A DNA stretch of 64,000 nt from Acinetobacter vivianii (lineage in GTDB: Bacteria > Pseudomonadota > Gammaproteobacteria > Pseudomonadales > Moraxellaceae), in the NCBI RefSeq assembly GCF_014635885.1, contig NZ_BMDR01000007.1:124001-188000 (forward strand), given 5' to 3'. Numbering within the stretch: position 1 is the stretch's first letter; every line of letters begins with the position of its first letter. The position numbers and the translations under genes are program-made. The notes beneath the pieces were generated by a model. It was not told the DNA's origin and ran no database searches. It was given only the letters and a program-made list of their open reading frames with translations. Below are positions 58,756 to 64,000 of this stretch, in pieces.

Positions 58756-59700
58756 TTAAAACTTTTTAAAGCCTTTGTTGAAACCAATGGTTTTACGGCC
58801 ATTGTTATTGTTGCTATTAGCGCCAGAACGTTGCTGTGACTGATCTTGTTCATCATCACGGCGTTGTTGACGTAAATAACCACCACGACGCGCAGCCAAT
58901 GGTTTCTCAGCCATTTTTTCAGTACGACGTTTTGCCATACCGAATAGGCCAGTACCTTGACGTGGTTTTAACTCAACTGATTTCGCAAGGTTGTCGATGT
59001 CGGTTTTATCCAGTTCCATCCAGCGACCAGTACGTAATTCACGCGGTAAAATCACGGTACCGTAACGGGTACGTAATAAGCGGCTGACTTTGAGGCTTTG
59101 TGATTCAAAGATACGACGTACTTCGCGATTACGACCTTCTTTAACCACAACTTGATACCAACGGTTGATCCCGTCACCACCAATTTCAGAGAATGATTCA
59201 AATTTCGCAGGGCCATCTTCAAGCTCAACACCCTTCAACATGTTGTTGCGAATTTGTGGTGTAACTTCACCCATCACGCGAACGGCATATTCACGTTCTA
59301 CTTCGTTTGATGGGTGCATTAAACGGTTCGCAAGTTCACCATCGTTTGTGAATAACAATAAACCAGTACTGTTAATATCTAGACGACCGACCATGACCCA
59401 ACGGTCATTGGCAATTTGTGGTAAATGATCAAATACAGTTGGACGTTTTTCAGGGTCATTGCGCGAGCAAATTTCACCTTCTGGCTTATAGTAAATTAAA
59501 ACGCGACGACGAATTTCGTCTTCAATTTGGAATTGTACTTTACGACCATCGATACGAAGTTCATCAGTGGGTTCGATACGCTCACCAACTTGAGCAATAC
59601 GACCATTGATGCTGACACGACCAGCAGCAATGACTTCTTCCATATAGCGACGCGAGCCTAACCCGACTCTCGCTAAAACCTTTTGTAATTTTTCACTCAT
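58756..59700 (-). CDS. rluB: 23S rRNA pseudouridine(2605) synthase RluB
   Basis: 314 residues. N-terminal S4 RNA-binding domain (QKVLARVGLGSRRYMEEVI), then the synthase domain with catalytic Asp108 in GRLDINSTGLLLFTND. The C-terminal 60 residues are basic and Gln/Asn-rich (RRGGYLRQQRRDDEQDQS) as in other RluB proteins. It follows scpB by 41 bases; scpA-scpB-rluB is a conserved order. Confidence 0.94.
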   Translation of the reverse strand: MSEKLQKVLARVGLGSRRYMEEVIAAGRVSINGRIAQVGERIEPTDELRIDGRKVQFQIEDEIRRRVLIYYKPEGEICSRNDPEKRPTVFDHLPQIANDRWVMVGRLDINSTGLLLFTNDGELANRLMHPSNEVEREYAVRVMGEVTPQIRNNMLKGVELEDGPAKFESFSEIGGDGINRWYQVVVKEGRNREVRRIFESQSLKVSRLLRTRYGTVILPRELRTGRWMELDKTDIDNLAKSVELKPRQGTGLFGMAKRRTEKMAEKPLAARRGGYLRQQRRDDEQDQSQQRSGANSNNNNGRKTIGFNKGFKKF

Positions 59701-59741
59701 GACAGCACAACCTTAGACATAATGATCAACAGTTCACCTTC

Positions 59742-60341
59742 TCAAGACTTCGGCGCATGTGCATCGAGAGCCATGAATGCTTCCTTGGCGTTCTGCAGGG
59801 GAGGCAATTGACCTAGCGACGCTAAGCCAAAAGCATTTAAAAACTGGGGCGTTGTAATCAACAACGCAGGTCTTCCGGGTAAATCTCTGAAACCGGCTTC
59901 TTTAATCCAGTTCCAGTCAAAAAGTGTTCTTAAAATCTGACTATTATTAGATACACCACGAATCTGCTCAATATCGGCACGTGTGACAGGTTGATGATAA
60001 GCAATCACTGCGACAGTTTCGAGTAAAGAGGGAGATAATTTGGTTGGACGTTCTGGCCAGACCTGCGCAATGATATTGCGATATTTTGCACGTACCTGAA
60101 AACGAAAGCCTTGCGCCGTTTCAATTAATTCAATTGAACGACCGTGCTGTAACATTGCCAATTGCTGCACAAAAGTACGTAATTGCTGCTTATTATATTG
60201 GTTTTGAAATGCTTCTTTTAGACGGGCAATTGAGACTGGTGAGTCACTGGCGAATAGAATGGCTTCAATTTGCAATAAAACATCATGATGAATGTCTTCA
60301 AGAGACATACTTTCACTTTGTTCTAACTGATCTAAACTCAT
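59742..60341 (-). CDS. scpB: Condensin subunit ScpB
   Basis: 199 residues with two winged-helix domains: IEAILFASDSPVSIARLKEAF at the start and LLETVAVIAYHQPVTRADIEQ with IRGVSNNSQILRTL later, the ScpB hallmark. It dimerises and binds ScpA to bridge the SMC heads. It overlaps scpA by 4 bases. Confidence 0.95.
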   Translation of the reverse strand: MSLDQLEQSESMSLEDIHHDVLLQIEAILFASDSPVSIARLKEAFQNQYNKQQLRTFVQQLAMLQHGRSIELIETAQGFRFQVRAKYRNIIAQVWPERPTKLSPSLLETVAVIAYHQPVTRADIEQIRGVSNNSQILRTLFDWNWIKEAGFRDLPGRPALLITTPQFLNAFGLASLGQLPPLQNAKEAFMALDAHAPKS

Positions 60342-61132
60342 GCGGCAACTCCCTGAATGGTCAACGGAGCTTCAATTCCTGTATGAATAATCTGGATTTT
60401 TTGCTGACGTGTAAGTTCAAGTACTGCCATAAACGTAACCACCATCCCCATACGACCTTGCTTGGGATTTAATAATTCAATAAAACTCAAGGCTTCACCT
60501 AATGCGAGCTGACTTTGAATAAAGGCGATACGTTCTTCTAGCAATACTGGTTCCTGCGCGACCACATGCGTGATCGGTTCAGGACGGTTAAACACACAAA
60601 ATAAGGCATCATGTAAGGCAGCTACATCATAGCCTTCATAAATCGGTGCAATATGTCCAATACTGACATTGGCACTAAAAGTATCACGCTCAAAGATTGG
60701 CATTTGCCCCAATCGTTCAGCGGCCTGTTTAATACGTAAATACGTTTCCAAACGGTCAATCAATTCTTGTTTTGGATCTTTTTCAAATTGATCAACAGCA
60801 GTCGGTTTCGGTAATAACAAGCGTGATTTTAGATCCGCCAGAAGCGCGGCCATCACCATATAATCGGCCGTTAGTTCGATATTCAAGGATTTCATACTGT
60901 CCATATAAGACAGATATTGGGTCGCAATCGGTGAAATATCGACTTGTAATAAATCAAAGCCATTTTTTTGAATCAGGTAAATCAGAAAATCCAAAGGACC
61001 TTCAAATTGTTCCAGTAAAATTTCAAACGCGGCAGGCGGGATATACAAATCTTCAGGTATGACTTCTTGCCACTCGTCAAGCACGCGAATGGAAGGAGTG
61101 GACTCCAAAGGAGAGGGGAGAATTTGGTTCAT
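60338..61132 (-). CDS. scpA: Condensin kleisin subunit ScpA
   Basis: 264 residues. FEGPLDFLIYLIQKNGFDL and the following ISPIATQYLSYMD and LTADYMVMAALLADLKSRLLLP are the diagnostic kleisin N-terminal helices that bind the SMC neck; the C-terminal winged helix binds the other SMC head. First gene of scpA-scpB-rluB. About 250 AT-rich bases without other features separate it from the divergent acetyltransferase gene. Confidence 0.96.
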   Translation of the reverse strand: MNQILPSPLESTPSIRVLDEWQEVIPEDLYIPPAAFEILLEQFEGPLDFLIYLIQKNGFDLLQVDISPIATQYLSYMDSMKSLNIELTADYMVMAALLADLKSRLLLPKPTAVDQFEKDPKQELIDRLETYLRIKQAAERLGQMPIFERDTFSANVSIGHIAPIYEGYDVAALHDALFCVFNRPEPITHVVAQEPVLLEERIAFIQSQLALGEALSFIELLNPKQGRMGMVVTFMAVLELTRQQKIQIIHTGIEAPLTIQGVAA

Positions 61133-61380
61133 TACCGTTATAAGCCACGCGAATTTTCAAAAGCATGAGAAAGATATAATTTTTGTGCAAGAAAGGGCAC
61201 ATGCTACCAAGAGCACGCCTATTCTAATCGAAATCCCCCATTTAATAAATTGCTGACTTACAAAAACCTTAAACTTCTCAGGGTATTTTCTATATTTATA
61301 CGTGATCATCTAGGTCATGTAATAAAGTTATGCTTAAATGAGCAGCGAAAATCATGATTTCTGCTCAATTATAAATCGCT

Positions 61381-62097
61381 ATGAAACAATATTTAAAAAC
61401 ACAACAGAACCCGTTTGGACAAAGTGTTGGCCTTGATGTTGATCACCAGCCATGTTCACTTATTCAGCAAGATCTCGTGGGCCAATACGTTAAACTGAGT
61501 CGTATTACAGGTGAAATTTCCGATCAGACCGCAAATGATATCTGGCATGCCGTAGAGACCGAGCCTGATGCATCATGCTGGACCTATTTACCTTATTCTG
61601 CGCCCCAGAGCAGAGATCAATTAAAACAAACTTTAGAACAACGATTTGGCTTTCAGAGTGTTACACATTTTCTGATTGAAGTGGATGGTGAAGTTCAAGG
61701 CTGGATTGCACTCTTACAACCAAGACTGGAACACGGTGCGATTGAAATCGGCAATGTCTATTACTCGCATAAGATGAAAAAATCAAAAGCGTCGACTGAA
61801 ACGATATTTCTACTTTTACAACAATGTTTCAAGCAGGGCTATAGACGGGTAGAGTGGAAATGTGATGACTGTAATGCACCCTCTAAAGCAGCCGCTTTGC
61901 GCTTTGGTTTTCAATATGAAGGATTATTCCGCCATGATCGGGTTAGCAAAGGTCGTAACCGCAATACGGCATGGTTTTCAATCATTGATGAAGAATGGCC
62001 TGCACTAGAACAGAGTTATCTCCAGTGGTTAAATCCTGAGAATTTCGACGCGCAGGGATTCCAGAAACAGCGGTTATCAGATTTTTTTGAAATCTGA
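61381..62097 (+). CDS. GNAT family N-acetyltransferase (RimJ/RimL-like)
   Basis: 238 residues. The GNAT core covers about residues 35-200: LVGQYVKLSRI at the start, then HFLIEVDGEVQGWIALLQP, IEIGNVYYSHKMKKSKASTE (the acetyl-CoA loop region) and CNAPSKAAALRFGFQYEGLFRHDRV, the C-terminal motif of the RimJ/RimL group that acetylates protein N-termini or small amines. The substrate is unknown. Confidence 0.87.
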   Translation: MKQYLKTQQNPFGQSVGLDVDHQPCSLIQQDLVGQYVKLSRITGEISDQTANDIWHAVETEPDASCWTYLPYSAPQSRDQLKQTLEQRFGFQSVTHFLIEVDGEVQGWIALLQPRLEHGAIEIGNVYYSHKMKKSKASTETIFLLLQQCFKQGYRRVEWKCDDCNAPSKAAALRFGFQYEGLFRHDRVSKGRNRNTAWFSIIDEEWPALEQSYLQWLNPENFDAQGFQKQRLSDFFEI

Positions 62098-62143
62098 ATT
62101 TGATCATTCGTTTTAATGAGAAATATTGCGGTACACCACTTCA

Positions 62144-62600
62144 ATGAAAAGAAAAATAATTGTCGGCCTGATGCTGACCTTGGTTATTGTTCTGATTGGT
62201 AATTTTATTATCTGGAATAACCCTTCAGTGCAGAAAGAGCTGCTAAGACAATATTTAGGCCGAATGATCGTTAGTAAGATTAATCATCATACAAACCCCA
62301 CTGCGTCTAAATGGGGGGGTGGAGATTCGCGCAGTCAATCATTACCCGAAGATTATGGTAAGGATGAAACTCAGAAGTGATAAGGATAGTCAAAGTGTGA
62401 GTGCAGAACAGCTTAAACAACAAAGTTGTGCTTTTCTGAAAAACTTTCAAACACTGAAGCAAAGTGGCAGAAGTAAAATCTATGGTCTTTTAATTGAAGA
62501 TCGATTCTCATTTCAAATCGAAGTTTTTAACGAATCAGGCCAGAAAATACAAAGCGCAAGTCAAATTCTGGCTGAATGTCCAAACTTTCCTTATGCCTAG
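62144..62600 (+). pseudogene. Small membrane-anchored protein gene, frameshifted at a G7 tract
   Basis: Frame 1 starts at the ATG at 62144 (MKRKIIVGLMLTLVIVLIG, one membrane segment) and stops at 62380. The frame ending at 62600 continues with a globular sequence (VEIRAVNHYPKIMVRMKLRS ... YGLLIEDRFSFQIEVFNESG). The two overlap around seven G residues at 62313-62319. With six G the reading is ...TASKWGVEIRAVNHYP..., a continuous protein of about 151 residues. The break may be natural slippage (phase variation), a null mutation or a sequencing error. I do not recognise the family. Confidence 0.6.
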
Positions 62601-62618
62601 GCTTACAAGAATGAAATA

Positions 62619-62650
62619 GATGTCAGTACTTATTCAAAAGCACTGACATC
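62619..62650. other. Hairpin overlapping the yciO stop codon
   Basis: GATGTCAGT / ACTGACATC, perfect 9-bp arms with a 14-base loop, includes the last codons of yciO. Without a T run on either strand it is not a standard terminator. Confidence 0.5.
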
Positions 62651-63247
62651 ACCAATACCGCGACGCACGATTTCAGGATTTTCTCCTGATAAATCTACAA
62701 TACTGGTGGTTGATAAAGTCCCAAAACCACTATCAATAAATACGTCAATCCGTTTACCGAGCTGATTTTCAATATCGTATGGATCATCTAGGGGATCTTT
62801 TTGATCGGGCAAAATTAAAGTACTGGTTAGCAACGGTTCACCGAGTTCTTTTAATAAAGCTTGCGCAACAGGATTACTTGGAATACGCAGGCCAATGGTT
62901 TTTTTCTTCGGATGCATTAAACGTTTTGGTACTTCGCTGGTCGCGGGCAAAATAAACGTCGTGACCGCAGGGGTATTATTTTTTAATAAACGATACATGG
63001 CATTATCGACTTTGGCATAAGTGGCAATGTCAGAGAGGTCACAGCACATAATTGCATATTGATGCTTTGGCCCCAGACCACGAATTTGCGCAATACGTTC
63101 CATCGCATTTTTATTTCCGATCTGACAACCAATTGCATAGGCTGCATCTGTCGGATAAATCACCACATCCCCAGCACGAATACGTTCCACTGCTTGTGTG
63201 ATTAAGCGTGCCTGTGGATTTTCGGGATGAATATGTAAATGCAACAT
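62630..63247 (-). CDS. yciO: YciO/YrdC-domain protein, Sua5/TsaC-related
   Basis: 205 residues closely following E. coli YciO: HPENPQARLITQAVE, VVIYPTDAAYAIGCQIGNKN, KNNTPAVTTFIL and RIPSNPVAQALLKELGEP. The YrdC fold binds ATP and threonine; TsaC makes threonylcarbamoyl-AMP for tRNA t6A, while YciO is a paralogue with a less certain role. The KRSxN features of TsaC are only partly kept (KKKTIGLRIPSN). Lies near scpA, as in pseudomonads. Confidence 0.92.
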   Translation of the reverse strand: MLHLHIHPENPQARLITQAVERIRAGDVVIYPTDAAYAIGCQIGNKNAMERIAQIRGLGPKHQYAIMCCDLSDIATYAKVDNAMYRLLKNNTPAVTTFILPATSEVPKRLMHPKKKTIGLRIPSNPVAQALLKELGEPLLTSTLILPDQKDPLDDPYDIENQLGKRIDVFIDSGFGTLSTTSIVDLSGENPEIVRRGIGDVSAFE

Positions 63248-63334
63248 CTTTGAACTCCCTGATCTATATGGCTAAATTTAGTATGAAACGGGTTGCGGTC
63301 AAGTTGCAAGCATTAGATGTGACAATTTTGTCCT

Positions 63335-63997
63335 TTAATCAAGGTCTTCACGTTTAAATTCATCGAGTTGTAATGGTGTTCCATTGCGGGTAGACACGCA
63401 GATGTAATGAATGAAATGTGCTGCATCACGCGGTAATTTTGCTTCACCTGAAAAATAATCTTGTAGCTGAGCAAAAACATGATCTTTGAATCGTTGGCCA
63501 TTACCGCCATCGCCTGTCAAGTTGTCTAAAGAGACACGGAATTTCCGACCAAAAGCTTTTGCAAACAGCCATTCAATTGCTTGCGGCTTGATTTCAACCT
63601 GTTCAAAAAGTGCCTGCTGCTCAGCCGTTCGACCGTCTGGTGCGTACCAATATCCCAGATCTGGAAGTAGGCGACGCTGTGCACCTGAGATGCTCCAGTG
63701 ACTAATTTCATGTAGCGCACTATTAAAGAAACCATGGGCAAATTGGATTCTTGCAGGCTGTCCATTTTCCGCCGGGAAATATTCTGGTTCAAAATCACCT
63801 TTAACTAGTGTGACATTATGGTGGGAAAACCAGTGATTAAAGTGTAAAATAAGCCAATCGACCTGTTCTGGTTCTGATGTTAACTTTTGCCAAGATGAGC
63901 GTTGCACTTGATCTGGCGTTAATGCAGGAGCAGAGGTTGAATGGGTGCTTACAAGTAATGAAGTTGTTACTTCAAGTTGCGGCTGCAACAGGTGCAT
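63335..63997 (-). CDS. epmC: Elongation factor P hydroxylase EpmC
   Basis: 220 residues visible from the ATG at 63997; the frame stays open to the window edge, so the true start may be outside. FAHGFFNSALHEISHWSISG has the HExxH metal site, followed by DLGYWYAPDGRT and EVKPQAIEWLFAKAFG, all as in E. coli YfcM/EpmC, which hydroxylates the beta-lysylated lysine of EF-P. The first 38 or so residues have no counterpart in E. coli. Confidence 0.9.
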   Translation of the reverse strand: MHLLQPQLEVTTSLLVSTHSTSAPALTPDQVQRSSWQKLTSEPEQVDWLILHFNHWFSHHNVTLVKGDFEPEYFPAENGQPARIQFAHGFFNSALHEISHWSISGAQRRLLPDLGYWYAPDGRTAEQQALFEQVEIKPQAIEWLFAKAFGRKFRVSLDNLTGDGGNGQRFKDHVFAQLQDYFSGEAKLPRDAAHFIHYICVSTRNGTPLQLDEFKREDLD

Positions 63998-64000
63998 TGC

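Overview
The window is chromosomal DNA from an Acinetobacter-like gammaproteobacterium. The evidence is the AT-rich composition, the smc-zipA-ligA and ben(M)-ABCDE-KP gene orders, SMC with ScpA/ScpB instead of MukBEF, and protein sequences very close to the A. baylyi Ben proteins. No rRNA, tRNA, prophage, intact insertion sequence or CRISPR array was seen. Product names rest on motifs and remembered family sequences; no search was run.

Layout. (1) 1-15.7 kb is mostly core genes: partial dusC, ypjD, ffh, an RBBP9-type hydrolase, coaX-birA, a TauE/SafE permease, a GntR regulator directly upstream of smc, zipA, ligA, a reductase and a bacterioferritin. smc carries an in-frame palindromic repeat in its hinge. 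(2) 15.7-25.1 kb is a complete benzoate module on the minus strand (benABCDE, then benK and benP) with benM divergent and BenM-type dyads between benA and benM. (3) 25.1-37 kb is an accessory catabolic region. It holds an indole-to-anthranilate operon (iifA-iifB-iifC-iifD order), an aldehyde dehydrogenase, an AraC regulator, a nitrilase-fold protein whose catalytic Cys is Ala, a MarR regulator, an exported peroxiredoxin, an aromatic-acid MFS transporter and a decayed duplicate of the peroxiredoxin 5' end. (4) 37-42.2 kb is biotin synthesis: a small conserved protein, bioH, then the overlapping bioA-bioF-bioC-bioD; the biotin ligase lies at 4 kb. (5) 42.4-58.7 kb is an envelope-spanning uptake island: TonB-ExbB-ExbD-ExbD and a TonB-dependent receptor on the minus strand, and divergently two oligopeptide-binding proteins, a periplasmic M3 peptidase, two permeases and a double ATPase. 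(6) 58.7-64 kb holds rluB-scpB-scpA, a GNAT acetyltransferase, a frameshifted small membrane-protein gene, yciO and epmC.

Functional links. Benzoate enters through BenP and BenK/BenE and is turned into catechol by BenABC and BenD. The Iif enzymes probably turn indole into anthranilate, which needs an anthranilate dioxygenase outside the window to reach catechol. SMC and ScpA/B form the condensin although their loci are about 50 kb apart. The TonB and ABC modules together look like a dedicated route taking peptides from outside the cell to the cytoplasm, with peptide trimming in the periplasm.

Non-coding structure. A dispersed intergenic repeat of about 190-200 bp occurs three times (11.2, 13.5 and 38.2 kb) with a fourth, chimeric copy at 42.3 kb. 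Several good palindromes sit in regulatory positions at 5850, 24056/24108, 25147, 33199 and 48825.
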